Assembly: GCA_030428825.1 (NCBI GenBank)
Contig: JAUIEL010000001.1
Span: 1-34,757, forward strand
From: a bacterium
Lineage (GTDB): Bacteria > Planctomycetota > B15-G4 > JADJEK01
Length of the DNA stretch: 34,757 bases
Reading direction: 5' to 3'
The position numbers and the translations under genes are program-made. Of the stretch, positions 16,281 to 25,406 are shown one piece after another. The notes beneath the pieces are model-generated. The model ran no database searches. It was not told the DNA's origin and saw nothing but the letters and a program-made list of their open reading frames with translations. Positions within the stretch are counted from its first letter, which is position 1; each line of letters opens with the position of its first letter.

Positions 16281-16840
16281 CCCGCGCGCTCCAGCTCGCG
16301 CGTGAGCCACGCCCGGGCGAGCCGCCAGTCCCCCTTGACCGTCCGCTCGGAGACGTCGAGGACGGTCGCGACCTCCTCGACCGACATGGCGCCGAAGAAC
16401 CGCATCACGACGACCTCGGCCTGCCGCGGCGAACGGGCCCGGAGCGCCTCGATGGCCCGGTCGAGACGGACGAGGTCGACCTCCGCGGCGTCCTCCGCGG
16501 CCGGCTCGTCGTGGAGCGTCACCTTCCGGTCGGCCCCGCGCTTCGCCGCCCCGCGGCCGCGCTGGTGGTCGACGAGCACCCGCCGCATCGCGGTCGAGGC
16601 GACGGCCCGGAAGTGGGCGCGGTCCTTGTAGATCGCGCGCTCCTGCCCGACGAGCTTCAGGAACGCCTCGTGGACGAGGGCCGTCGGCTGGAGGGTGTGG
16701 CCGGACGCCTCCCGGCCGAGGTGCGCGGCGGCGAGCCGGCGCAGCTCGTCGTAGACGATCGGAAACAGCTCCTGCGCGGCCTCCCGGTCCCCCTCGCCGA
16801 GGCGGGAGAGGGGGCCGGTGACCGGGTCGGTCCCATCCAT
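16277..16840 (-). CDS. ECF-type RNA polymerase sigma factor, Ser/Thr-kinase-linked (TIGR02999-like)
   Basis: 187 residues. Region 2 covers about 20-90: YDELRRLAAAHLGRE, then the hallmark of this subgroup, HTLQPTALVHEAFLKLV, then YKDRAHFRAVASTAMRRVLVDH. Region 4 covers about 125-182, with the helix-turn-helix MSVEEVATVLDVSERTVKGDW. No anti-sigma factor gene is adjacent. Instead the stop codon overlaps the GTG of a membrane Ser/Thr kinase, the arrangement known for kinase-regulated ECF groups in planctomycetes and relatives. The start is the ATG at 16840. Its upstream region, shared with the divergent FG-GAP gene, carries a GGTATCCT element 7 bases from the ATG and a 14-bp palindrome. Confidence 0.93.
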   Translation of the reverse strand: MDGTDPVTGPLSRLGEGDREAAQELFPIVYDELRRLAAAHLGREASGHTLQPTALVHEAFLKLVGQERAIYKDRAHFRAVASTAMRRVLVDHQRGRGAAKRGADRKVTLHDEPAAEDAAEVDLVRLDRAIEALRARSPRQAEVVVMRFFGAMSVEEVATVLDVSERTVKGDWRLARAWLTRELERAG

Positions 16841-16847
16841 GGCGCGG

Positions 16848-16855
16848 AGGATACC
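16848..16855 (-). promoter_or_regulatory. Candidate -10 element (GGTATCCT on minus strand)
   Basis: Minus-strand GGTATCCT lies 7 bases before the ATG of the ECF sigma gene. If TATCCT is a real -10 box, transcription would start almost at the ATG, giving a very short leader or none. An alternative is that the true promoter lies further upstream. Confidence 0.3.
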
Positions 16856-16965
16856 GAAGCGACGCAGGGGATGCCGGCGGGGGGCGGCGGAGGCGCGGCG
16901 CGGTCCGGGGCGATCCGCGAGAAAACGTCGGAATTCCCTGCCCCTCCGCCGGCGAACCTCGCGGG

Positions 16966-16979
16966 TCGGTTCGAACCGA
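16966..16979. promoter_or_regulatory. 14-bp perfect palindrome in divergent promoter region
   Basis: TCGGTTCGAACCGA is fully self-complementary and lies 31 bases before the ATG of the FG-GAP protein, within the 170 bases that separate it from the divergent ECF sigma gene. It is a candidate operator. TTCGAAC resembles a tRNA T-loop, but no matching stem or cloverleaf surrounds it. Confidence 0.35.
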
Positions 16980-17010
16980 GAACGATCCCCACGGACACCG
17001 GAGATTCGTC

Positions 17011-18696
17011 ATGAACCGTGCCCTCGCCCTCTCCCTCCTCGCCGCCGCCTCGCTCCCCTCCGCCGCCCGCGCCGAGAACGACTGCACTCCCGGCACCGCC
17101 GTCGGCGAGAGTCGCATCGCCCACGGCACCGGCGGGCTCGTCGCCGCCCTGGCCGACGAGGACCGCTTCGGCGCGTCGGTCGCCTCCCTCGGCGACCTCG
17201 ACGGCGACGGCGTCGTCGACGTCGCCGTCGGGGCGCCGGGGGACGACACCGGCGGCGTCGACCGGGGCGCCGTCCACGTGCTGATGCTGAACGCCGACGG
17301 AACGGTGAAGGCCGAGCGGAAGCTCGCGCACCTGAGCGGCGGGTTCGGAGCGCTCTCCGACGAGGACCAGTTCGGCGCCGCGGTCGACGCGATCGGCGAC
17401 CTCGACGGCGACGGCGTGGTCGACCTCGCGGTCGGCGCTCCCGGCGACTCCGACGGCGCGTTCCTGCCGGTCATCCACTACGGCGCGGTCTGGATCTGCT
17501 TCCTGAACCCCGACGGCACGGTGAGGTCGACCGCGAAGATCAGCGAGATCTCCGGCGGGTTCGCCGGCGGGCTGAAGAGCTCCGACGAGTTCGGCGCCTC
17601 GCTCGCCGCGCTCGGCGACCTCGGCGGGGACGGCGTGACCGAGCTCGCGGTCGGCGCCCCGGGCGACGACGAGGGGACGTACCTCGGCGGCTCGGTCTAC
17701 GTCCTCTCGCTCACCTCCGCCGGCGCGGTCACGGCGACGACGAAGCTCGCCCCGAAGAGCGCGGCGCTCGGCTTCGACCCGGGGGCGGTCCGGTTCGGCG
17801 CCGGGCTCGGCCGGATCCCCGACCAGGACCAGGACGGGCGCGACGAGCTCGCGGTCGGCGCGGTGTACGACGACGACGGCGGGCTGAACCTCGGCGCGGT
17901 GTACGTCCTGTCGCTGAACGCCGACGGCACGGTCCTGTCGCATCGGAAGATCAGCCAGACCTCCGGCGGCTTCCAGGGGTCGTTCCAGAACGGCAGCCGG
18001 TTCGGCAGCGACGTCACGGCGATCGGCGACGTCGACCAGGACGGGATCGACGACCTCGTGGTCGGCGCCCACTGGGCGGACGGCGTGACCGGCGGGATCT
18101 GGACCCTCTGCCTCGACGCGTCCGGGGATGTCGCCGACGAGTCGCTGGTCTCCGCGGGGTACGGCGGGCTCGCCGCGCCGCCGCAGTTCGAGGACTTCTT
18201 CGGCGCGAGCGTCTGCGCCCTCGGCGACCTCGACGGCGACGGGATCGACGACGTCCTGGTCGGCTCGCCGGGCGCGGACGACGGCGGTCCCGAGCGGGGC
18301 GCGGTGACCGTGGTCCGGCTCGGCGGCATGTGGATCGACGCGGAGAACGCGCTCGCCGGCGTGAGCGGCGCGCCGGAGCTCGCCGGATCGGGCGACCTCG
18401 TCCCGGGCGCCCCCACGACCCTCGCCCTGTCGAACGCGGCCCCGGACGCGGCGGTCCTGCTGTTCGTCGGGCTCACGAAGGTCGACGTCGAGACGAGCGG
18501 CGGGATCCTCGTGCCGGCGCCCGACCTGATGATCGTCGGTCTCGGCACCGACCCGACCGGCGCGCTCTCGCTCACCGCGCCGTGGCCGGCGACCGTCCCC
18601 TCGGACACGTCGTTCTACTTCCAGGCGTGGGTCGCCGACGCGGTCGCGCCGTTCGGCTACTCCGCCTCGAACGGGGTCGCGGCGACCACGCCCTGA
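17011..18696 (+). CDS. Secreted FG-GAP (integrin-like) repeat protein with shared C-terminal domain
   Basis: 561 residues. Signal peptide residues 1-21 (LALSLLAAASLPSAARA). There are about six FG-GAP repeats between residues 50 and 430, each with FGAS..aLGDLDGDG..D.aVGAPGDD spacing (variants FGAAVDAIGDLDGDG, FGSDVTAIGDVDQDG, FGASVCALGDLDGDG), carrying calcium loops. The third repeat has GDLGGDG, and the fourth reads IPDQDQDGRDELAVG. Six to seven blades would make one propeller. The last 110 residues are the shared C-terminal domain, ending SASNGVAATTP, a worn version of the usual end. It is likely a surface or extracellular adhesion-type protein. It is divergent from the ECF sigma/kinase pair, which may regulate it (inference from position only). 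Confidence 0.88.
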   Translation: MNRALALSLLAAASLPSAARAENDCTPGTAVGESRIAHGTGGLVAALADEDRFGASVASLGDLDGDGVVDVAVGAPGDDTGGVDRGAVHVLMLNADGTVKAERKLAHLSGGFGALSDEDQFGAAVDAIGDLDGDGVVDLAVGAPGDSDGAFLPVIHYGAVWICFLNPDGTVRSTAKISEISGGFAGGLKSSDEFGASLAALGDLGGDGVTELAVGAPGDDEGTYLGGSVYVLSLTSAGAVTATTKLAPKSAALGFDPGAVRFGAGLGRIPDQDQDGRDELAVGAVYDDDGGLNLGAVYVLSLNADGTVLSHRKISQTSGGFQGSFQNGSRFGSDVTAIGDVDQDGIDDLVVGAHWADGVTGGIWTLCLDASGDVADESLVSAGYGGLAAPPQFEDFFGASVCALGDLDGDGIDDVLVGSPGADDGGPERGAVTVVRLGGMWIDAENALAGVSGAPELAGSGDLVPGAPTTLALSNAAPDAAVLLFVGLTKVDVETSGGILVPAPDLMIVGLGTDPTGALSLTAPWPATVPSDTSFYFQAWVADAVAPFGYSASNGVAATTP

Positions 18697-18698
18697 GC

Positions 18699-18729
18699 CG
18701 GCCGCCCGGCGCGGACCGTCCGGCGGCCG
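18699..18729. terminator. GC-rich hairpin between convergent genes
   Basis: CGGCCGCCCGG pairs with CCGGCGGCCG (one bulged base), with a loop of about 10 bases. It starts 3 bases after the stop of the FG-GAP gene and lies in the 79-base gap before the HD-GYP stop. There is no T-tract, so it is a possible terminator only. Confidence 0.35.
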
Positions 18730-18775
18730 CCCGCCCCTCCCGTGGGGTCGGCGGCCGTCCTCGCGTCTCCTCGGC

Positions 18776-20203
18776 TCACGCGGACGCGGTCGCGGCGGCC
18801 GGGGCGGCGAGGAGCTCGTCGGCGACCGTGATCGACCGGTCGTCCGGAGGGCGGCGGAGGTCGACGGTGCGGAGGTCGGCCTCGTCCAGGGCGTCGCCGT
18901 CCGGGGTCGACTCCACCGTGACGATCGGGAGGGCGGGGGCGTCGGTCTGCGACTCGACCCGCGCGGTCTCGCCGGTGCTCAGGCGGACGCGGCTGCCGTT
19001 CGGGAAGATCCCGTTCAGCTCGATGAAGCGGCGCAGCAGCGGGCGGTGGAAGTGCCCGTCCATCGAGAGCATCAGCTTGTACGACCGCGTCGGGGACATC
19101 GCCTGCTTGTACGGGCGGACGGCCGTGAGCGCCTCGTAGACGTCGCAGATCTTCACGATGCGGGTGAGGGTCGAGAGCGGGAGGGGGACCGTCGTCCTCG
19201 GGTAGCCCCGGCCGTCCTCGGTCCGGTGGTGGCCGAACGCGACGGTCACCGCCAGCGGGTCGCACTCGGTCTGCTCGAGCAGGATCTCCCCGCCGTGGAT
19301 CGTGTGCTTCTGCATCTCCGTCCGCTCCTCCGCCGAGAGGACCTCGGTGGAGTGGAGCAGCTCGAACGGGAGCTTCGCCTTGCCGACGTCGTGCATCAGG
19401 CTCGCCACGCCGATCCGTTCGAGCGTCTCCTCGTCGCTCGTGAAGTTCCGCGCGAAGTTCAGCGCGAGGATGCAGACGCGGATCGAGTGTCCGAAGGTGT
19501 ACGCGTCGTAGTTCTCGTACCGCGACAGGTTCAGGATCGCCTTCGGGTCGTCGTCGAGCGTCGTCAGGACCTCCTGGACCATCGAGCCGACGGCGCCGAG
19601 CTCGAGCGAGTCGCCGCAGCAGACCTGCATCATCGTGGTCTGCAACGAGTCGACCAGCCCCTGGTACACCTGCTGCGGGACGTCGAGGGTCGTCCCGGCC
19701 CGCAACCGGTCCCCCTCCGGCGTGATCGTGGCGACCGGCGTGGTCGGCCCCACCGCGCCGACCATCCGGCCGAGGAGGCGGATCTTCCCGCAGCCGCTCG
19801 CGGCGAGCGCGGCGTTGGCGTCCTCGCGCGACTCGGGTCTTCGCCGGCGGTCGGTCAGCAGCTGGAGGAGGAGGGTGAAGTCGCTCGCGTCGACGCCGTG
19901 GTCGAACTCGAACCCGCCCGCCTTCAGCTCGCCGAGCGGCTTCATCAGCTTCGGCGCGCTCAGGGAGGCGCCGAGCAGGGCGCGCCCCTGGTGGACGATG
20001 CAACGATCGATGATCGTGAGGGACAGCGACGGCTCGTCCGTTCCGTCACAGTGCTCGTTCACCATCCGCGCGAGCTCGCGGACCGACGTCTCGACGCGCG
20101 GGTGCTGCGTCCAGTAGATGCCGGAGTTGATGATCCCGACCACCAGCTCGTCGACGAAGGCGGTGATCCCCTCGATCCTCTCTCGTTCGTCCAACCGGCA
20201 CAT
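18776..20203 (-). CDS. HD-GYP domain protein (putative cyclic-di-GMP phosphodiesterase) with helical N-terminal module
   Basis: 475 residues, soluble. Residues about 20-120 form an N-terminal module that also seems to occur in the protein encoded just upstream. The HD-GYP domain (about 225-400) has His239 (GHSIRVC), the HD pair 271-272 followed by Lys275 (HDVGKAKLP), His300/His304 (KHTIHGGEIL), HH 325-326, DGRGYP (330-335) and Asp354 (CDVYEALT), then RPYKQ. The metal ligands and GYP are present, but the usual Glu after HH is Arg (HHRTEDGRGYP), so activity needs testing. The C-terminal 75 residues look unstructured. It is encoded 9 bases after the 646-residue gene, so the two are surely cotranscribed. 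Confidence 0.88.
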   Translation of the reverse strand: MCRLDERERIEGITAFVDELVVGIINSGIYWTQHPRVETSVRELARMVNEHCDGTDEPSLSLTIIDRCIVHQGRALLGASLSAPKLMKPLGELKAGGFEFDHGVDASDFTLLLQLLTDRRRRPESREDANAALAASGCGKIRLLGRMVGAVGPTTPVATITPEGDRLRAGTTLDVPQQVYQGLVDSLQTTMMQVCCGDSLELGAVGSMVQEVLTTLDDDPKAILNLSRYENYDAYTFGHSIRVCILALNFARNFTSDEETLERIGVASLMHDVGKAKLPFELLHSTEVLSAEERTEMQKHTIHGGEILLEQTECDPLAVTVAFGHHRTEDGRGYPRTTVPLPLSTLTRIVKICDVYEALTAVRPYKQAMSPTRSYKLMLSMDGHFHRPLLRRFIELNGIFPNGSRVRLSTGETARVESQTDAPALPIVTVESTPDGDALDEADLRTVDLRRPPDDRSITVADELLAAPAAATASA

Positions 20204-20212
20204 CCGCCGCTC

Positions 20213-22153
20213 CTACGTCTCGTACCGGGAGAGCGCGCGCCGCGCGGCCTCCCGATACGCTTCCCCTTCGGACGGCGCGAGCAACCGGCGGCGGGTCGAG
20301 GAGATCTCCTCGAGCGCCTTCCGCGCGGCCTCGCACCGCAAGACCCCGAGCAGCGGGATCGCCTCGAGACGTCTCGCGGCGCTCGCGTCGTCGGTCCTCG
20401 TCACGAACTCGGCGAGGAGTCCGGCCGCCGCCTCGACCCGCGGCTCGTCCCCCTCCTGTCGCGAGCGCTCGGTCGTGATCGCAAGCAGGTATTCGACCGG
20501 GACCTCCTCGTCCGAGAGGATCCGGAGCGGGCCGGCGAGGCGCGCGTCGAGGTCGAGCGCGCGGAGCGCCTCCGCCACCGCGGGCGCGGCGGCGGGCTCG
20601 GCGCGGAGGAGGACGTGGTAGAGCGAGACGAGCTCCGGTCGCGGCCGCCGCAGGACCTTCGCGGTCCGGCCGTGTCGGGAGAACCCGCCCTCCAGCGCGA
20701 GGTGCGACGACGCGTCGCGCATCCGCGCCGGTCCGATCCGAGCGCAGACCTCCACGAGCGCGTCGAGGTCGACCTCCCGCTCGGCGTCGAGCGAGTCGAG
20801 GAACGAGTGGAACGTCGCCGGGAAGACCTCCACCACGTTCTCGACGCCGAACAGCCGCGACTCCTCGGCGAGCGACTTCAGGCTCGGATCGCACAGGAGG
20901 TCGAACAGCCGGTGGAGCTGGCGTCGTTCCAGCGCCGCCTCGAACCGGTCGCGGGCCTGGGCGATGTGCGCCTGCAGGAGGGCGCTCCGGCCCGGGATCG
21001 CCGGCGCGAGCGACGGTACGAGGAACCCGCGCAGCCGCTCCACCAGCTCCTCGTCCTCGAGCCGGACGAAGAAGTGGAGGAGGACGCCGAGCCGCTCGAG
21101 CTCGTCGGTCACGCGGTCGAGGAGGTGGCGCTCCTTCGCGAGGGGGGCGATCCCGTCGAGCTCGGCCAGGATCTCGTCGACCCGCTCCTCGGTCTCGGTC
21201 CGGGTCCCGATCTCCGCCGGCGGGGGCGCCGCCGCCTCGGCCGGCGGGGCGAACGCGAGCGGCTTCGGGCGCGGCGCGGTCTCCGCCGGACGGAAGAAGT
21301 ACTTCCGGCTGACCCGATGCAGGAGGTGGTCGACCTGCGCGGTGTCCGACGCGGGGACGCCGCCGGCGATCGCGTCCGTGATCCGGCTCAGGAGCTCGTC
21401 GGCCATCTCCCGCATCCGGCTCGGGTCGGCCATCGCCTCGGCCGGGAGGAGGTTGATCAGGCGACCGATGAGGTCGACCTTCCGCCGCGGCTCGTCCGAG
21501 GGCGCCGCCGGGGCGGACGATTCGAGGACCCGTTGCAGCTCGTCCAGCCGCCCCTGCAGCGACTCGTCCGAGTCGAGCATCTCCGCGAGCATCTGCCCCT
21601 GTCGGCTGGCGGTCTTCCACCGCGTGGCGACGGTCCCGCCCGCGCCCGCGCCGACCGGGAACGCCCCGTCGAACCGACGCTCGATCGGCCGCAGGCCCGC
21701 GAACTCCGTCGGCCAGAGGTCCGAGAAGAGGACCGACGCGCGGAGGTTGCCGCAGTTCTCCTGCAGCCGCGCGCAGAACTCGAGCAGCGACGCGCGGGTC
21801 AGCGCCGGCGAGAACCGGAGGCAGGCGACGCCGGTCCGGTCGAGGCGCTCGACCAGCCACCGGAGGCTCGGCCGGTAGTCGACCACCACCGTCGTCTCTT
21901 CGCACCGGACGCGTCCCTTGTCGAGCGTGAACTCGAGCTCCTCGCGCTCCTCGAACGCGGCCCGGAACGCCTCGAGACAGCGCTCGGCGGTCTCGCGGAC
22001 GCGCTCGTTCGACGGGGGGAGCAGCGCCGTCAGCTTGACGAACTCGGCGAACAGACCGATCCACGCGGCGTGCGGGCCGCCCTCGCCGTCGGCGTCGAGC
22101 GGTTCGCCGGGCCGGGGTCCGGCCGGGATGGGGGGGATCTCGGTGACGGCCAT
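20213..22153 (-). CDS. Uncharacterised cytoplasmic protein with N-terminal module shared with HD-GYP neighbour
   Basis: 646 residues, with no signal peptide or membrane helix. Residues about 38-130 resemble residues 20-116 of the HD-GYP protein: a helix with (N/H)xRVxx(T/S), a hydrophobic strand, a short basic/acidic turn, the helix (L/S)LRWLVERLDRTGV, then a strand and the helix SLLEFCARL. Residues 150-250 carry a Ser/Asp-rich linker. The C-terminal 350 residues are all-helical with HEAT-like pairs (for example HLLDRVTDELERLGVLLHFF, LVSLYHVLLRAEPAAA) and end RRALSRYET. There is no catalytic motif. It probably acts with the HD-GYP protein, as a scaffold or input partner, since only 9 bases separate the genes. 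The family is not recognised. Confidence 0.75.
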   Translation of the reverse strand: MAVTEIPPIPAGPRPGEPLDADGEGGPHAAWIGLFAEFVKLTALLPPSNERVRETAERCLEAFRAAFEEREELEFTLDKGRVRCEETTVVVDYRPSLRWLVERLDRTGVACLRFSPALTRASLLEFCARLQENCGNLRASVLFSDLWPTEFAGLRPIERRFDGAFPVGAGAGGTVATRWKTASRQGQMLAEMLDSDESLQGRLDELQRVLESSAPAAPSDEPRRKVDLIGRLINLLPAEAMADPSRMREMADELLSRITDAIAGGVPASDTAQVDHLLHRVSRKYFFRPAETAPRPKPLAFAPPAEAAAPPPAEIGTRTETEERVDEILAELDGIAPLAKERHLLDRVTDELERLGVLLHFFVRLEDEELVERLRGFLVPSLAPAIPGRSALLQAHIAQARDRFEAALERRQLHRLFDLLCDPSLKSLAEESRLFGVENVVEVFPATFHSFLDSLDAEREVDLDALVEVCARIGPARMRDASSHLALEGGFSRHGRTAKVLRRPRPELVSLYHVLLRAEPAAAPAVAEALRALDLDARLAGPLRILSDEEVPVEYLLAITTERSRQEGDEPRVEAAAGLLAEFVTRTDDASAARRLEAIPLLGVLRCEAARKALEEISSTRRRLLAPSEGEAYREAARRALSRYET

Positions 22154-22263
22154 GCTCGCGCGGGCACCTCGGCGGCATCGACTTCTCGGAGAGACGATCG
22201 ACCAACCGGAGGGGGGCTCTTGAGGGCCGCTTCCCGCGAACGACCCGGGGTGAACGCCGCGGT

Positions 22264-23889
22264 TCAGTCCGCGGGACGGCCCGCGGGACGGGAGGAGACG
22301 GCCTCGAACGACAGCCCGAAGCGGGCCAGGTACTTCCGGAGCCGGTCCGCGTCGTTCCGCGAGCGCCGCCGGGCGCGGGAGGCGGCGAAGAGGGTCCGTC
22401 CCGCCTCGGAGAGGGTGGCCGACTCGGCGCAGACGTGCAGGACGTCGGCGAGCTGGACCCGGTCGAAGCGGTCGAGCGCCTCGACGCGGTCGTCGCCGAG
22501 CGCGTCCCGGAGTCGTGCCTCCCCGTCGTCGTCGCCGGCCGGCCGCACGCCGGAGCGCCAGGACGCGCGGAGGCGGAGGATCTCCTCGTCGACCTCGCCC
22601 GATCCGATCCGCCCGCTCGTCGCCAGGGTCGCCATCCGCGTCACCGCCGCGTTCAGATCCCGGAAGTTCCGGTCCCAGGTCGCCGTCGGGTCGGCGGCGA
22701 ACCGGAGGAAGGCGTCCCGCGCCTCGCGGTTCATGGTGATGCGACGGCCGCTCTCCTCCGCGACGCGGCGGAGCTCGTACTCGAGGTTCGGCGCCAGGTC
22801 CTCGCGGCGATCCCGGAGCGCGGGGAGGTCGAACGTCCAGAGGTCGAGGCGGGCGAGCAGGTCCTCCCGGAACCGGCCGTCGCGGACCGCCGCCCCGAGG
22901 TCGCGGTTCGTCCCGGCGAGGAGCTGGAACTCGCTCTCGACCTCGCGGTCCGCGCCGACGGGGAGGAAGCGTCGCTCCTCGATCGCCCGGAGCAGCATCG
23001 CCTGCTCGTCGGCGCCGAGCTCCGCGATCTCGTCGAGGAACAGCACGCCGCGATCGGCGCTCTTCAACAGGCCGGCCCGCGCGGTCGTCGCGCCGGTGAA
23101 CGCGCCCTTGGTGTGACCGAAGAGCGCCGGCATCGCCTGCTCGCCGCGCAGCGTGGCGCAGTTCACCTCGACCAGCGGACCGTCGACGAGGCGGCGGGAG
23201 CGACGGAGCTCGTAGATGCGGCGGGCGAGGGCGGACTTCCCCGCCCCCGTCGGTCCGGTCAGGAGGATCGGGGCGCGCGAGCGGGTGGCGATTCGCTCGA
23301 GCCGGTCCATCGTGCGGTTGAACGCGGCGCTCCTCGTCTCGATGCCCGCCTTCAGGAACGCGGTGCTCTCACGATGCTCGTCCTCGAACCGCGCGGCGAG
23401 CCGGTCGTACCGGGAGAGATCGAGGTCGATGATCGAGTACCGGCCGGGGCGGCCGTCGGCGCGCTTTGGCGGGGAGGTCTGGAGGAGCCGTCCCGGGAGG
23501 TGTCGCGACTCGGTCAGGAGGAAGAGGCAGATCTGGGCGACGTGGGTGCCGGTGGTGATGTGGACGAGGAGCCGCTCCTCGTCCGGGTCGAGCGACAGCG
23601 TCCGCGCCAGGTCGTGCAGCGCGGCGTACACCTCCTCGAAGTCCCAGGGGTCGTCGAGGTCGACGGCGCGGTGGCGGACCTCCGTCTCCGGCGAGACCGA
23701 GCGGAGGTCCGCCTCCACCTGCCGGGCGAGGTCCGCGTGACGCGCGTCCGACAGGAGCTCGAGTCGGTCGACGACGAGGTCGTCCTGACGGCAGAGGTCG
23801 ACCGTCGGACGCCACCGCTCCCATCGCTTCGGGCCGGGCGGCGCCGAGTCGAGCTGGGTCCCCAGGAAGCCGAAGACGACCGTGCGCAT
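22264..23889 (-). CDS. rtcR: RtcR, sigma-54-dependent activator of the RNA-repair operon
   Basis: 541 residues from the ATG at 23889 (MRTVVFGFLG); the frame is open beyond this, but the extension is antisense to rtcB. Residues 1-180 are the RtcR-type CARF sensory domain (HITTGTHVAQICLFLL, LLQTSPP, YSIIDLDLSRYD), thought to sense RNA-damage ligands. The AAA+ domain has Walker A GPTGAGKS (212-219), the sigma-54 contact loop GAFTGA (262-267) and Walker B GVLFLDE (281-287). The C-terminus has the RtcR-specific DNA-binding end (NDADRLRKYLARFGLSF). It is divergent from rtcB, with 267 bases between starts that hold a sigma-54 promoter and a dyad. It should stay inactive until its ligand appears and then switch on rtcBA. 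Confidence 0.95.
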   Translation of the reverse strand: MRTVVFGFLGTQLDSAPPGPKRWERWRPTVDLCRQDDLVVDRLELLSDARHADLARQVEADLRSVSPETEVRHRAVDLDDPWDFEEVYAALHDLARTLSLDPDEERLLVHITTGTHVAQICLFLLTESRHLPGRLLQTSPPKRADGRPGRYSIIDLDLSRYDRLAARFEDEHRESTAFLKAGIETRSAAFNRTMDRLERIATRSRAPILLTGPTGAGKSALARRIYELRRSRRLVDGPLVEVNCATLRGEQAMPALFGHTKGAFTGATTARAGLLKSADRGVLFLDEIAELGADEQAMLLRAIEERRFLPVGADREVESEFQLLAGTNRDLGAAVRDGRFREDLLARLDLWTFDLPALRDRREDLAPNLEYELRRVAEESGRRITMNREARDAFLRFAADPTATWDRNFRDLNAAVTRMATLATSGRIGSGEVDEEILRLRASWRSGVRPAGDDDGEARLRDALGDDRVEALDRFDRVQLADVLHVCAESATLSEAGRTLFAASRARRRSRNDADRLRKYLARFGLSFEAVSSRPAGRPAD

Positions 23890-24056
23890 GCGGGCAGTCC
23901 GTCGAAGAGGTGGCGTGCGGAGGCGGGGTCGGCGCGACCCCGCGCGATTCCCTCGGCAGGAGGATAGACCACAGGATAAGAGTCGAGACGACAGGCGCGC
24001 AACTCGTCCGATCGCGCTCGCCGCGCCGGAGCGGGGGATTGCGCTAGACCCTGAGT

Positions 24057-24071
24057 CACAATCTACTTGTG
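24057..24071. promoter_or_regulatory. Dyad CACAA-N5-TTGTG upstream of rtcB, candidate RtcR site
   Basis: Perfect 5-bp arms separated by TCTAC, centred about 60 bases before the predicted rtcB transcription start. It sits in the shared rtcR/rtcB region in a patch with less GC than its surroundings. Enhancer-binding proteins usually bind dyads upstream of sigma-54 promoters; assignment to RtcR is inference. Confidence 0.4.
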
Positions 24072-24097
24072 TGGGTCGCTCGAGGAGCGGGTCGGTT

Positions 24098-24112
24098 CGG
24101 CACGGCGTCTGC
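24098..24112 (+). promoter_or_regulatory. Sigma-54 (-24/-12) promoter of rtcBA
   Basis: CGGCAC-N5-CTGC matches the sigma-54 consensus TGGCAC-N5-TTGC, with the invariant GG (24099-24100) and GC (24111-24112) at the exact spacing. Transcription would start near 24124, giving a leader of about 33 bases that contains GGAG before the ATG at 24157. The sigma-54 activator RtcR is encoded divergently. Confidence 0.75.
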
Positions 24113-24156
24113 CTGAGTCCCGGCGATACCTGACCCCCCGCCCGATGGAGACACCC

Positions 24157-25404
<1,248 letters not shown>

Positions 25405-25406
25405 CG

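Noticed and set aside
16961..16985. Possible tRNA T-arm (GGTTCGAACC)
   Set aside because: The stem does not pair properly around the TTCGAAC loop, and no anticodon arm or acceptor stem could be found nearby.
16281..17474. N-terminal extension of the kinase frame up to 17474
   Set aside because: It runs across the ECF sigma gene and antisense to the FG-GAP gene; the GTG at 16280 with the GTGA overlap is a much better start.
19046..23116. 1356-codon plus-strand open frame
   Set aside because: Antisense to HD-GYP, its partner and rtcR, with no recognisable domain.
24027..24044. Alternative sigma-54 promoter ending in ATTGCGC
   Set aside because: TTGC is present, but the GG element is displaced by one base and the GCAC part is absent; the site at 24098-24112 is far better.
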